Assembly (NCBI GenBank): GCA_002900995.3
Contig: CM035304.1
Location: forward strand, 2,261,476 to 2,325,475
DNA length: 64,000 bases
Source of the DNA: Ganoderma boninense
Taxonomy: Eukaryota > Basidiomycota > Agaricomycetes > Polyporales > Polyporaceae
Reading direction: 5' to 3'
Part shown: piece by piece, positions 11,101-22,921 of the stretch
Layout: each line of letters begins with the position of its first letter
How positions within the stretch are numbered: the stretch's first letter is position 1
Position numbers and translations under genes: made by a program
The notes under the pieces: generated by a model
The model's input: the letters and a program-made list of their open reading frames with translations, nothing else
The model's database searches: none
Told to the model about the DNA's origin: nothing

Positions 11101-12316
11101 GGGGGATGGGTGCAATGCGATAAGCTTTTCCAGGTTTCTGCTCAACGTAGTGCGGCGTCTTGTGAGAGACATCTAGGGAGTTTTGGATGGGTATGTCTCA
11201 GGCCTCAGGTCTTGGTCTGGGCCTGACTGTATGCGGTGCGTTCTCCCCTACATGCTTCTCTCTCCTCCGTCCATTTTCGCGCGTCTTGTGGGTCCGGCGC
11301 GGGTCCGGGACCTGTGGCAATTCTCCGGGTTGCGGGTATTGCGGCGTCTCGCGTTTTGGCACTCGGCGTTCGATATTAATGGATGCGCTGCGTTGCGCTG
11401 CTTGGAAAGTGATCCTCAAACTGCGCGCGCCCCGGTCTTAGGCTTTTAGGACGTACGGAGAGGTTGTCTCCGAGTTGACTTGGGGCTCCGTCGGTATATT
11501 CAGGTTCATGTCCACCCGCGAACGGAGGCGTCCATTTTTGCTCGTCTGCAGCACGGCGAACTCCGTAAGGGCGACGCTGGATGCGCAGATACAGTGGATG
11601 TGACGTACAAGGACGTACGTTATGCATTGATCAGGACGCGAACCGTCGCCGCACGTCAGACGTCCAAGCATTGCAGACACGTTGTCCGGGAGATTTGCGC
11701 CAGGGAGGACCCTGTCGGGCCTGAACGTTTGAACTTGGCCTGCACTCGGCGTGTCCTCATTGTTGGGGGTGTTCTGGACCCGGTGGTTACTGAAGTGTGA
11801 GGCATCAGCCAATGAGGTTGAACAGATGATCCGAATATGCGACAATCACAAGCCTCATATACCCCATCTTTCCTTTTGTGTCGTGCTCGAGTTTCAGCAC
11901 ACGCCAGCCTACGCCAGCGCGCCTGCTCCTGCTTCCCATCTGGCAATCGCCTTCCCTTCGTCTTCCCTTCACTCCTGCCCCTTATATCTTCCTGCGCGTT
12001 CCCCACCCCCAGCCCCTCGTCGCCCCGTCTGTCCACAACGTCATCGCCGCCCCCATTGGCATCTCATCGTCCTTGTTGTCGTACCGGCCACACGGGTGCA
12101 GTCCTTGCCACTAGTCTCTCCCTGACAAGCCTCGCCTTGACCTTCATCTCCGATCTCTCCGGCATCCGCACGCAACAGCCAGCGGCGCTCACTACTGCAC
12201 TATAAGACCCACTCCCTCCCTTCCTCATCTCCATCCGCATCGATCGCGCTTTTCCGGACTGCCCCTGCTCTCGCGTCCTCCACCTCACCTACACCCGTCC
12301 CCACCAACACAACACA
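11101..12316. other. Intergenic, no gene seen
   Basis: Open frames are short and in conflicting directions. From about 11,900 to 12,300 the plus strand becomes pyrimidine-rich with CCCC/TCTC runs, typical of fungal leaders, and ends in CACAACACA immediately before the ATG at 12317. This part is probably the promoter and 5' UTR of that gene. Confidence 0.5.
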
Positions 12317-12603
12317 ATGCGTGCCTACACGTCCATGTACGAGGAGCCGACCTTCGAGGACCCCACTGTCAAGGAGCAGTCGGTCGTGTATGCGGCCCTC
12401 GGTGCTGCGGCAGTCGCCGTCGCGTCCACTGTCGCTGCCCTTCAGATGCACGGTGCCCCATCTTGGTTGACCGCAGCGTACGTCCATACCCTCATAACTA
12501 TATTCTCGTCGCCTAGTGTTGCTGACTCTCTCCTTATCTTCTCCCCCTTCTCGTGCATTCATGTCGTCCGAATCTCGTGCGCAGGTTTGCAAGCGGCCAC
12601 TGA
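12317..12603 (+). CDS. Small hydrophobic protein (about 59 aa), function unknown
   Basis: Exon 1 (12317-12477) starts after a pyrimidine-rich leader and an A-rich Kozak-like context. It reads MRAYTSMYEEPTFEDPTVKE followed by one hydrophobic helix (VVYAALGAAAVAVASTVAAL, about residues 23-42). A GT-AG intron of 107 nt leads to a short second exon (12585-12603) that adds AFASGH and stops. The product would be a one-helix membrane protein with an acidic N-terminus. No family was recognised. Support is the promoter-like leader, the plausible splice and the hydrophobic segment. If the intron is wrong the frame runs on to about 12,796, which looks less protein-like. Confidence 0.45.
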
Positions 12604-13648
12604 TCGGCGCGATTTGTCGCTCGCTTGGCGTCCCACCCTCCGAGTGAGCGGCCGTGGCGCCGCCACCGTCTCCTCACGCCCCTTCCCCGTTGGACGCGCG
12701 AACCGCCGTCGCGTCCCTCTAAGCCCAAGGTTCGTCCCTCCACCGTTTGCTGCTTACTGTGCGACGGTCATGCTGATGCTGCGACCCATCGTGTAGGCTT
12801 TAGCACGCCTTGCCACCCATCTGTCAGAGTCTACATCGTGCTTTGATGTCCGTCCTCTTTTCTGTATGGTTCCTCCCACTCCACCTCTGTGCATCCGCTT
12901 TTCCTCGGCTCCGATTCCTACCAAACATATAGCGTCATCTATTTATCGGGTGTGCCCGCTCTCCTTGGTCATCGCTACCACGATCCTTATCCTCTTCGTC
13001 TTCTCTGGTCTTCTCGATTCGATCACCGTCGTCGCTCTCTCATCGCCTTCCCTTCTTCCATCTCTCTCCTCTCTTCTCCATCTGTACATGTCGCCGTTCC
13101 ATCTGTATCACCACCACTGCCCACTACTTAGCTCCCGCTCTCTCTAGAGTTCGTACTGCCTCTCGTTCGTTCCCTCTCTCCCTCCCTCGCGTTCCGTGCT
13201 TGGTCCTTTCTTGGATTCCCACCTTCCGCATCACGCCGCGCTCTCCCCACCACACCTCCGCCGACCCCGGAACAATCGTTATGACGTCATGACCTGTAGT
13301 TTGTATGCGCGCTGTAGGATACGTACATGGCCTGCTTGGCCGATGTACAGATGTTGATACCATACTATCCACATAATATTGCACAAGTTCCTTGGATCTC
13401 AGTATTGTTTTCAGCTTTACGTGTGAAAAGCTTCATTCAATGGTGGTGCCTTCAGCAAGTCCATATATCTGCTTCGAATTATAAGAGCTTTCCATCGCCG
13501 AAGCGAACGGCGTGGATGACGCTAGTACTGGTGTGTCATTCCTCACCAGTGCGATGTTGAGCTGAAGGAGCGTCAACGCAGGCTTTGCTGGCATGAAACG
13601 AGCTGCACGTGACCGGGCGGCCGCTTCCTATTTCAGGCGCGCCTCCGA
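12604..13648. other. Intergenic, pyrimidine-rich
   Basis: No gene was seen. 12,900-13,260 is strongly CT-rich on the plus strand (many TCTC and CCTC runs), which generates spurious open frames. It could be the 3' region of the small gene upstream. Confidence 0.5.
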
Positions 13649-13878
13649 TTCACTGGCGCTAGACGGACGCCCTGTGGCTGCTCTTGGCCGTCGACTCTGG
13701 GACCACATCCTTACACATAACTGTACATCACACCTCCCTGTGCAGGACACCCCTTACTCCTCTGCGCTCTCCCACATCCTACACACACATCGACAGCGAG
13801 CCTCGTAGCACTATTGTAACATGTCGGACGGCACAGAGCGCGACAGACCGAGTGACCCCCAACGACACGACAGATAAG
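13649..13878 (+). pseudogene. Partial duplicate of the SCI1-like gene's promoter and first codons
   Basis: This stretch repeats, in the same order, blocks found just before and at the start of the gene at 14205: CACTGGCGC, CTGCTCTTGGCCG(C)GACTC-like, CTCTGCGCTCTCCCA, ATCCTACACACACATCG and CCTCGT, then an ATG (13821) followed by ACAGAGCGCGACAGACCGAG. The true copy occupies about 14,090-14,247, so the two ATGs are 384 bp apart. In the upstream copy the frame encodes only about 18 residues (starting MSDGTERDRP) before TAA. It is read as a decayed tandem duplicate of the 5' end, possibly still transcribed as a short upstream ORF. Confidence 0.6.
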
Positions 13879-14204
13879 TTCAGGCGCCCGAGGGCGCTTA
13901 AAACGATTGGACGACCTGAGGTTGAGTGCGCACGCTCAGCCCAGGTCGCGTTCTACGCTCGCCTCGTGAAGCGCCGCGCACATGCCTCGTAGCCTGGGTT
14001 TAAAAATCACCGTTTATTTCCTCTTGTTCAAGCCCGCTCGAGTACTGGGTGTCGATGCAATCGTCAACGCACGCTTTCCTTTTAGCGCATTCACTGGCGC
14101 CGAGCTGCTCTTGGCCGCGACTCGCTTAACAAAGATCGTCCACCCCCCCTTCCCTCTGCGCTCTCCCATCCTACACACACATCGGGCCTCGTGGAACTAG
14201 TACT

Positions 14205-15852
14205 ATGGACGTCACAGAGCGCGACAGACCGAGAGGACACGACAGGCCGAGGCGCGACAGCGATAGCCTGCGAGCGTCGAAGCCCGCGCTCGCGTCGAGG
14301 TCGCCACGCAGGCGTTCTCCGAGCCTTCGCGCACGAAGGAGGTCGTATTCGAGGTCTGGGTCCCCTGCGGACAGGAGGGACGATAGGCGGTCGGATCAGG
14401 GAGACAGAGGGGCGGGGATAAAGACAGGGACGGAGGCAGAGGACAGAGACAGGGATGGGGAGCGGCGGCGGCGGTCGCGGTCGCGGTCACGGTCGTCGTC
14501 GGGCTCGTCGGATTCAGAGGAGGAGAGGGAGAAGGAGAGGGAGAGGCGGCATAGGCGGAAGAAGGACAAGCACCGGAAGCGCGGCGAGAGCAGGAGCCGC
14601 GAGCGGGATCGGGACAGGAAGGAGAAGAAGAAAAAGAGCAAGAAGGACAAGAAGGTGCGTGGCGATGGCGGAGCGGGACTCGGCGGGGCTGATGCGCTGT
14701 ATCGTATGTGTGGTGCACACTACACGCTGCACACGGCACACAGCAGAAGCAGAAGAGCGGCGCGGTGGGGCACCACCAGTGGGGCAAGTACGGGATCATC
14801 AACGAGACCGAGTGCGTTCTTTTTTTTTCGAAATGTCCCAGTGATGCGGTCCTTTAATTGTGCTCACCGGGTGCGTGTATGCGGTGCAGTTTGTACAACA
14901 AGGAGCAGGAGTTCCGGGCGTGGCTCGTGGAGGAGCGCAAGATCAACCCCGAGACGATCACGAAGGACCAGACGAAGAAGGAGTTTGCGCGGTTTGCTGA
15001 GGATTACAACACTGGTGAGTCTTTTGTTGATTCTCGGATGTGTCCCGTGCTCTCGAGACGTGGAAGTACTCGCCGGGCCTACATCTTGAGGCGACCTGAT
15101 CTGACGGCCATGTCTCGCTGGTACATGCCCGTGGACTTGAGTCACTTCGCGTGAAAATGAGGGCAAAACTGCGATGCATATAGTCCATATTGTGACGCAT
15201 ACACCCATGAGTATCGCCCATGACACTCATGCTAGGAAGCTCTGTTGAGCTGTCAGGTACTCATGGAATACGATCGTGCAGTTCCTGCACACTCACGGCT
15301 GAGCCTGTCCTAGCAGCATTGCACCACATCGAGCGGTGGACATTGCGCATCTGCGTTTGCTCCGTCATCCATAAGCCCCTCGTACGAACAAAGTTGGACT
15401 ATTCTTTCCCTATCTCCCCCCACTTGACACTTGATCAAGCGCTAACCCACGCTCCCCTTTCCGCACAGCGACGCTCCCGCACGAAAAGTTCTACAACATG
15501 GACGAGTACGAGCGGCGCATGTCCGCGATGCGCGCGGGCGAGTACGTCCCGCCCGCAGACGACGGGTACGACCCCACGGCGGACATGCGCGCGCACGCGA
15601 GCACGCACAAGCGCCGCGCGGTCGAGCAGGACTCGTACATGAACAAGGAGCAGCTCATGGAGCTCCGCAAGGTGCAGAACGAGCGGATCCAGGTGCGTGT
15701 TGTGTTGCTTTCTCTGCCACGGGCGAGAGGGTGTGCTGATAGGAATGGGACGTGCGCGTGCGCGTGGGCAGGCGGGGAAGATGAAGCTGCTGGGCATGGA
15801 GATCAAGCAGAATATGGGTGTGCGGATGGACGGGACGATGTTCGACGGCTGA
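14205..15852 (+). CDS. SCI1-like RS-rich nuclear protein
   Basis: Five exons: 14205-14654, about 14747-14811, 14890-15014, 15469-15692 and 15772-15852. All junction phases agree and there is no internal stop. The N-terminal 150 residues are an RS/RD-rich domain with a KKKKSKKDKK tract, typical of nuclear splicing-associated proteins. The conserved body follows: WGKYGIINETDLYNKEQEF, AWLVEERKINPETI, FARFAEDYNTATLPHEKFYN and a C-terminal KMKLLGMEIKQNMG. This matches, from memory, the eukaryotic family that includes plant style cell-cycle inhibitor 1 (SCI1), an RS-rich nuclear protein. A role linked to pre-mRNA processing or cell-cycle control is inferred from family only. Intron 3 is unusually long (454 nt). 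The promoter and first codons are partly duplicated 384 bp upstream. Confidence 0.8.
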
Positions 15853-16742
15853 GGGCTGAGTGGCTGCGATGCGTCTGGCCTACTGCAGCTCTACTCCATA
15901 ATCTCACGTTTGATCTCTGTATCTGTTGTATTCTGTCTTGGTTCAGCTTGTTGTCTCTGCCGTCGCTTAATCTCTCCCGTCTCTATCACGCCTGCTGTAC
16001 TCGTCAACAGCGGTTGAAAATGTGGCGAAGAGGTGTATTATTGCCCTCCTGTAATCATTCGCATTAATCTTGCGATATCCGAGGCAAGGGACAGAATCGG
16101 TCTGCACGTTGGCCAAAGCCTTCCACAAGCGTGCGGCAAGACTCGATACGAGGTAACAACCGCAACATCGGTCTACTGAAGATGAGGACCAAGCCTAAGA
16201 CTGACGCTCACCCTGAGCGATTCCTTCTGTGATCGATGATGCTGTGGGCCAGTGGCCCGAGTGTTCATCTAAAAATGAAGGACCTCGAGGCCTTGCTCAT
16301 GGTGGGACTGCCTTGGCCGCCGATCCGAAGTAGGCCTCCTTGAGATCCCGGATATATCCTATGGCTGTTGAGCACGCTGTGGGGAAATGCTCAGTTAACC
16401 AGATTGTGTTATGAAGTTCAGCAATAATGTTGGCTAATGGGAAACACGAGACGATTGGTTACAGCAGATTCACAAATGCATGACGCATGTCGAAAAAATT
16501 TCGACGCGTTCGAATCTTCCAACCTATCTTTGTGTTACTTACAAGCGCCCGAAGCGGCGTCATGTTTTGGCTCCTCGCAGAAATGGGCTGCGTGTGTTGA
16601 CAGCACGCTCGCAAATCGGGAAACACGCCGGCGATTGGACGATGGGCGTCTTGGTTGGAAGATTGGGTCGGAAGGTTGCTCGAAGATTGGGACGCACGAA
16701 TCTGCGATCGACGAAAGCCACGCAGCTGTGACTTACCTATCG
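15853..16742. other. Convergent intergenic region, no gene seen
   Basis: Lies between the convergent SCI1-like and HET genes. It holds their 3' UTRs, and no open frame carries recognisable motifs. The GTGTTGAC octamer occurs at 16,594-16,601 without the long self-complementary arms seen after 51 kb. Confidence 0.5.
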
Positions 16743-18718
16743 TCATCTAATCATCTTCAAAGGAAGCGCACGACACAGCGTGTGGATCGCCTTCCGACCT
16801 AGAGCATGGAGGCTGCGATACGCACGTCCGCCGAGTCGAATGTCGAGCAGGTGCGTCGCTCCCTCGTTCATACGCGTGAACGTCAGCTGCACGCTCCGGT
16901 TCGAGTCGCCGAACGTCTTCGTCCCGTTCGGCCACGCATCGACGCTGTTCTTGCCACAATCGAATCCGTGCTTCCAGTTTACGGACGGCTGCGGGATCGC
17001 TGGTGCCACAGCAGCAGGCCCAGTTGCATCCTCAGGCTGAGACGCCGCTCCCGGGATGATATTCGCAGTGGCCCACGGAGACCCGCCGCACTGACCAATC
17101 TGGATCCGGAACGCCTCCCCCGTCGCGCCGTGCGTGAACGTAAACCGCTGCAAGGAGCCCCCGCCCGACAGCTTGTCCGCGTCGGTGCGCGTCATGGGAG
17201 CGGCACGTCCGGCTCGAAGCCGACCTTCTTCAGCTCGACGGGCAGCCACCGCGGGAACACGAAGCGGAACGCGGCGTGCGTCGCTGCCGACGGCGGGCGC
17301 GCGGGCTTGCGCGACGCGGCGCGGTGCGAGATGTACAGCTGCTTCCACGCGGCGGCGATCGCGCTCTCCCCGAACGAGAGCGCGTGCGCGGCCCACTCGA
17401 CCTGCGCCATGCGGTACCGCAGGCTGAGCCACTCGCGCATGCCCCTGACCGACACGCCGATGTGGTAGCGCGGGTACTTGAGCTTGCTCTCCTTGTAGCG
17501 GCGCCGGCGCAGGAGGAGGCCGACGCCGGACCCGGTCGACTCGTCGCGCACGGCGAGGACGGCGATCGCGAGCGCGAAGTCGCCCTTTGAGCTCTCGAGC
17601 ACGAGCATGCGCGAGCGGACGCCTGCGGTCGTCACGGTGTAGTCGGGGAGCGGGATCGAGTAGGGGGATTGTTTGTCGGTCGCCTTGGCCTGAATTTTAA
17701 TTCACAGTGTCAGAGATCGTTCGAAGCAGAATCAATCTCGCTCATACCTTTGCCTCCGGTGCGCCTTCAAGTTCGTTCGGGTGTATACCAAGGGTCGTGA
17801 GTGCGTTCTTGAAGGCGACGTGCACAGGGATCGTTGTCATATTGGCGGAGTTGCAGAATGCTGCTGGGGATGGCGCAAAGAGATGGCTGTCGTGGTGAAA
17901 GTTGCTGAAGGTGATACGCTCCCGGAGCGGGCTCGTCCGCACGGGGAGCACGTTCCCCCACGCAAACAGCGTCTGGTCTGACGTCCTTTTTAGGATCTCC
18001 TCCTGCAGCCGGGGGAACGCCCGCGCGCCCTCTCCGTAGATGGTCGGCATGTGGACCCCGAACAGGCCCATGAGCGAGTACGCCTCGTCCTCGATCCGCG
18101 TCGTCTTCCGCGTCGACGCCCACCACATGCGCCGCGCCACGCTCACGTCCGCGACGCTCCGCCGGAACGTCAGCACGTCGGCGTCGATGCCCGTGATCTC
18201 CTCGAGCAGGGACGCCAGGCTCGCCTTCGTGCCGATCATCGTCCAGTCCTGCGACATGAACACGAGGTTGCGCGGCGCGATGAGCTCCTGGAGCGTCCAG
18301 CCGCGCGTGAACCACCTGCTCGTCCGGAACGCAGACTCGCGCCGGTGCAGGCTGCCCGACGTCGGGACGTCGTAGAGGTACGCGTAGCAGACGTGCGCGC
18401 GCGCGAGTACCACGCGAACATGGAGTTGACGGCCTCGGAGAGCTCGGCGCTGCTCGAGCGGTCGATGCAGCAGGTGTCGATCCAGAGCCACTGGTAGCCG
18501 TGCGACGCGGCGAGCCTGCAGCACTCGCGGATCTTGGACGACGCGCGCGCGAGGAGGGTGTCCTGCGACGACGAGGGCTGCGCGCGGAGCGCCTGGAGCT
18601 CCTGGAACGACATCTCGGGCTGCTGCCAGACGTGGGAGAGGATGGCGTAGCCGCCTTTGACGTCGTCCGGGCTGTTGAAGTGCTCGAGCTCGCCCGTGCT
18701 CGTACGAAGGAGCCACAT
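16743..18718 (-). pseudogene. HET-domain (heterokaryon incompatibility type) gene with two frameshifts
   Basis: The gene starts at 18718 with MWLLRTSTGELEHF. The HET domain fills roughly the first 180 residues: GGYAILSHVWQQPEMSF, the conserved GYQWLWIDTCCIDR block, CYAYLYDV, and SRWFTRGWTLQELIAPRNL. GLFGVHMPTIYGEGARAF follows. Intron 17691-17747 is in phase 0. HET domains mediate non-self recognition and cell death in filamentous fungi; in basidiomycetes their partners are mostly unknown. Two breaks occur. Between WYSRA and VCYAYL the frame shifts inside a (GC)n run (about 18,394-18,405), best explained by one extra GC unit. At about 17,196 a base is missing in a CCC run, shifting PDVPLP into MTRTDADK. 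The C-terminal frame runs to 16743. Both breaks lie in slippage-prone tracts, so polymorphism or consensus error is possible, but as read the gene is non-functional. Confidence 0.75.
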
Positions 18719-20370
18719 CCTTGCAGACCTGCAGATGGTGTTTAGGCGACTTCTGTTTTGACGGCGTCAATGGATTTCCTGGAGAATGCTCTGCGAAATA
18801 GGCTTACCAAAAGCACTGATACGCACAAGGAGTCGAAGGAGTCGAACTGGATGGCCGTAGAAGACCAACCATAGTTTTATACTCGTCGCCACGAGGCAGA
18901 TTGATCAGCTCGAGGCTAGCCGAGGCGAGACGTCAAACATTTCCATCCGCAGTCATCAGAATCGAAAGGCGCTCACTAGGACCCTGCTAAGACCAACCTT
19001 AAGTACGCCCGACCTTGCCTCTCATTGCCCTCAACGCATCTTCACTAATCGATGTCGGGATAGCTAGAATGGTGTTTGCTCCCAAAGAGCGTTGTGGACG
19101 CTGATAGCTCGGATTCCGTGCACACTAACAACTGGAGTATCCGGGCATACCGTCCGAACTGCGTCGTGGACCCACTGCCCAGTTGGATGTTCTTAACCAC
19201 AAGATGACAGCGCGGAGCTTTCATCGGCACCGGCCAAGAGGAGTGAAGGTCAAGCGATACAAAGTAGGGTCGTAGATGGGAGGTAGGGACAAGCTTCCGA
19301 GTATGGGAAAGAAAATCGAGCTTGAAGTTGTGGATTTAGCCTATCTGTGGCCGGAAGCCCGAGAATGAGAATGACGTCTTCGAGCCGAGACAAATCGTAG
19401 ACTTGAAGGAAACTTGTGCCAATGGGTGCCCTATTCACTCTGCTCGCCGCAACCCGTCGCAGTAGGAGGTAGGGTATATGCGCCCAACGGGATAGTACTC
19501 AGGCTATCAGCCGTCACGAAACAAGGTGGACGGTCTAGTAGCGGGTTGTGTCCGACATGTTGAGACTGATTAGAGATGTCACGAGGGAGATGTATGCTGG
19601 CGAACGGATGGATCAGGAGTATTGGGAAATGGGCTGGGGCTTTATTTTGCTTGTCCTCCAGCCTTGACGTTGGACACCTACGTAAGTCCCTATGTCGCGC
19701 AAAGTGACTTCTGCAGGAGAGTAAGAATGCGACTCTTCCCGATGTAGAGTCAAATACGATAAAGCTGAGCTGTTACCTGCCTTGTATATGCTACTTAGCA
19801 CCCCCTCAATGGTCACCACAGACAATGGCGGATACCACCACTCATATGATTGTAACAGGGCTGGAACTGGTCTCCTGTCACAATCATGTTCGGGACCGCA
19901 ACTTCAGATAAGCGCAGTATAGAGCTCAGTAGCATCGGATGCTTACTCGATTGCTGAGATTAGGACAAATGACATGAGTTGTATGCATGACTACGCACCG
20001 GCATTTCATGCCTTGTCTTTTGGGATACCCAGCACCTTGAGGCGAGTGCCATTCGCGTGTAGTTTTTCCTTTCCTTTAAACGTCGCATGAAGTGGTTATA
20101 TGCATGCTTCATGCCGTGTGGAACATGGCAAGAGTGCTGTATAGTAATGGAGAAGGGAGGTCCAGAAAGACTTGCGTGAAAGATGAGATTTGGGAGCAAG
20201 GCGCGCGCGTTCTGAAGCGCTCAAGCGTCTATGACAGGCATACTGCCGGCAAAAGCCGAAGGTGCCACGGTGGAATTGGAGGATACACGTCGCACTCGTT
20301 CCCTCGTCATCGTCCTCGCTACCCGGCCTGCACTGTCTTCTCCCACCAGCACCCTCTTTCGTTCTTGCTC
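18719..20370. other. Intergenic, no gene seen
   Basis: Divergent promoter region of the HET gene (minus) and ERD2 (plus). Short open frames on both strands carry no recognisable motif and no consistent splice structure. Confidence 0.5.
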
Positions 20371-21632
20371 ATGAACTTGTTCAGGCTTGTCGGTATGTCC
20401 CCGCAGTCGCTCCTCGTCCCCACCGCCACTGAGCACGCGACCCGCATCTAGGGGACTTGTCCCATTTGGCGTCCATATTTATATTGCTGCAGAAGATTCA
20501 GTCGACCAGGTCATGTCGAGGTACGTCGTTCGTTAGCCTGTGTCTTTCACGGAGAGGTATTGGGGCTTCCGGCATTGGGTAGAGGGTATATGGGCGCGGG
20601 GGATGGGGGAGAAGGCTTGTTCGGCTGGGGTTGGACTGGCATCCTGCTCTCTCGGGCATCTTTTGCGACCAATGTCACTGACGATTCTGCAGGTCTCTCG
20701 TTCAAGACGCAGGCGCTGTACGCGACCGTGTTCATTACGCGCTACCTTGACCTCTTCTGGGACTGGGTGTCGCTCTACAACTTCGTCATGAAGGTTTTCT
20801 TCATCGCGAGCAGCTCCTACATCCTCTATCTCATGAAGGTCAAGTACCGGTGTGTCCATTCCTTATTCCTCGTTCTGCTCTTCTTCTCACATCACACCCG
20901 GTCTCTTCTCGTGTCTTCTCAACCCTCAACCCTCCACCCTCTCCTGTCAACATAATATATATCGTGACGCACAGTCCAACAAACGATCCGTCCATAGACA
21001 CCTTCCGCGTGGAGTACATCGCCGGCCCGTGTGTCGTACTCGCCCTCCTCTTCCACTACAACTTCAGCGTCTCCGAACTCTTGTGGTCGTTTTCCATCTT
21101 CCTCGAGGCCGTCGCGATTCTTCCACAACTGTTCATGCTCCAGCGGATGGGCGAGGCGGAGACGATCACAACGCACTACCTTGCCGCCCTCGGCGCATAC
21201 AGGGCGCTCTATATTCCTAATTGGATCTACAGGTGCGTCATGGCTTTTCCTTTCAGCGCGTTTGCACCAAGGTGTTTGTCCAATCCCGTCACTACCGGCG
21301 AGGTTGCCTTGCGACGAGGAAAATTTTGCGCTGCACCTTACCTCGCCTGGGACAGAGTTGCCCAACTGCTCTGTCCGGGCTCGGAGCTTGATGTCCGTTT
21401 TGCTGACCGTTGTTACCTACCCAGATACTTTACGGAGACCGAGCACAGGATCGACGTTATCGCAGTGACTGCTGGCCTCGTGCAGACGGCGCTGTACCTC
21501 GACTTCTTCTATGTCTACTTTACGAAGTGCGTGTTTTTCACTGCGTGCACGTATGTCTGCCGTCGTGCTAACAATGACGTTCGTGCCGTGTCTAGGGTGC
21601 TCCAAGGACAGAAGTTCGAGTTGCCTGCATGA
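20371..21632 (+). CDS. ERD2: ER lumen protein-retaining (K/HDEL) receptor
   Basis: Seven-helix Golgi-to-ER receptor that captures escaped ER proteins through their C-terminal K/HDEL signal and returns them in COPI carriers. Six exons, 20371-20392, 20452-20520, 20693-20849, 20975-21232, 21425-21526 and 21596-21632, splice in frame. Signature blocks in order: MNLFRLVGDLSHLASI, KTQALYATVFITRYLDLF, SLYNFVMKVFFIASS, DTFRVEYIAGP, LLWSFSIFLEAVAILPQLFM, GEAETITTHYLAALGAYRAL, GLVQTALYLDFFYVYFTK and the terminal VLQGQKFELPA. Length (about 215 residues) and the tiny 22-nt first exon match fungal ERD2 genes as far as I recall. No lesions were seen. This is one of the surest calls in the window. Confidence 0.97.
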
Positions 21633-22503
21633 TTACCGCGTTCCGTCGTATCCGAAAATAATGTATTGCATGGTGTTTGCTGTCTCTCGGATTCTCGCTT
21701 TCTGCGGACAATAGGTGGCTCGGACCGCCAGTCCACGATGCGCGAGCATTCTCGACTCTGGAGGCGACGCGTGATTCCGCTTTTGAGTTGTCAGGAACAG
21801 TTAATCATGAAGCGTTACACAGTCTGGTCACAGCAACTGACTCCATTCGATCTTGTGCTAACAGCTTAATGCGTTATACTTCTACAGGCTCAGAGGGCAG
21901 GTCACATACTTCATTTCGTAACCTAGAAGAACATCCTCCGGGTTCACGCCAGTCTGAGTTTCGTTGACTTGTGCGATCGCAGTGCCCCAGATATGAGTTC
22001 GAGGTTGGGACTCGTAGACCTGCCATTGCTCCCACAAGATCGTGATGCAGGCTGGAGTTGAACACATACCTGATAAAGTAAACGCACATCAGAGATCAAG
22101 TGAATGATGGAGTGAGCTGGAGAACAGATTGAGACTGTTCGGTGAGTGGGACTGGAACCCCAGTCAGAACCCCTCCCATTCTCAACCATTTGGGGCCAAT
22201 TCGAGCGAATGGGATCTTTTACCACTCATTTACGGTGTTCGATTGGCCTATTTTAGGATCGAAGCTATATACTTAGTGGTAGTTTGGATTACTTTATACA
22301 ACAGCTTAGCTCACTGGCAATAGATAGAACTACTTTCGGTGCTTGACGCGCCATATGTCGAGAACTGTTAAGAGGTTCATAATGTCATGTTATACTTCCC
22401 TGAAGTTAGCATGTGCGTGATATCAATACCGCTGTGCTCATTTTCACCTTCCTCCCGATCCCGCCCCGACTCGCCGCCTATGACGCCATCGACATCCCCG
22501 ACA

Positions 22504-22566
22504 TATATAAGACGCGAAAACATTGCCCTCTGTCCTCTCACCTCTCTCTTTCTTTCCCCCACAATG
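22504..22566 (+). promoter_or_regulatory. TATA box with CT-rich leader and ATG, orphan
   Basis: TATATAA at 22504-22510 is followed 30-50 nt later by a CCTCTC/CTTTC-rich leader ending CCCCCACA and an ATG at 22564, the classic layout of a strongly transcribed fungal gene. The first codons read MHYGSFSAYPTLRLSYE and then a possible donor GTGCGC. No second exon or family could be assigned, so this may be a short gene, a long non-coding transcript or a relic promoter. Confidence 0.35.
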
Positions 22567-22895
22567 CACTACGGTTCCTTCTCAGCGTACCCCACTCTTA
22601 GACTCTCCTACGAGGTGCGCTACTCCTTGATAATGCCCATGCCCGGAGTGATGCAGTAAGTACATGGCTATATGCCATCACCGCGTCAGAACAGGTGAGT
22701 GCGCGCGTATACTATACAGGTGCGCGATCCCTCGGTAATGATCGTTGTCCTAGAATTTGGTCGCGTGACAACAGGCGCGACGTGCGGACAGGTTTGTAAG
22801 GGATGCGCGCGTGTCAGGCGTACTAGTTAGGTGGCGGGCGCGAGCGCGAGCGGTGACGAGGGCGAGGCGCGAGGGCGCCGCGCGGGGGAGGCGCA

Positions 22896-22921
22896 GGGGC
22901 GGGGGCGGGAGTGGGGGCGGG
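22896..22921 (+). other. G-quadruplex-capable GC-rich tract
   Basis: Five runs of three to five Gs are separated by one to three bases (22896-22921), within a longer GC-only low-complexity tract at 22,825-22,925. It meets the usual pattern for a G-quadruplex on the plus strand. No gene is known to use it here. Confidence 0.55.

Noticed and set aside
12866..13147. Open frame of 93 codons in a CT-rich stretch
   Set aside because: Composition-driven (Ser/Leu/Pro from TCTC runs), no motif, no splice logic.
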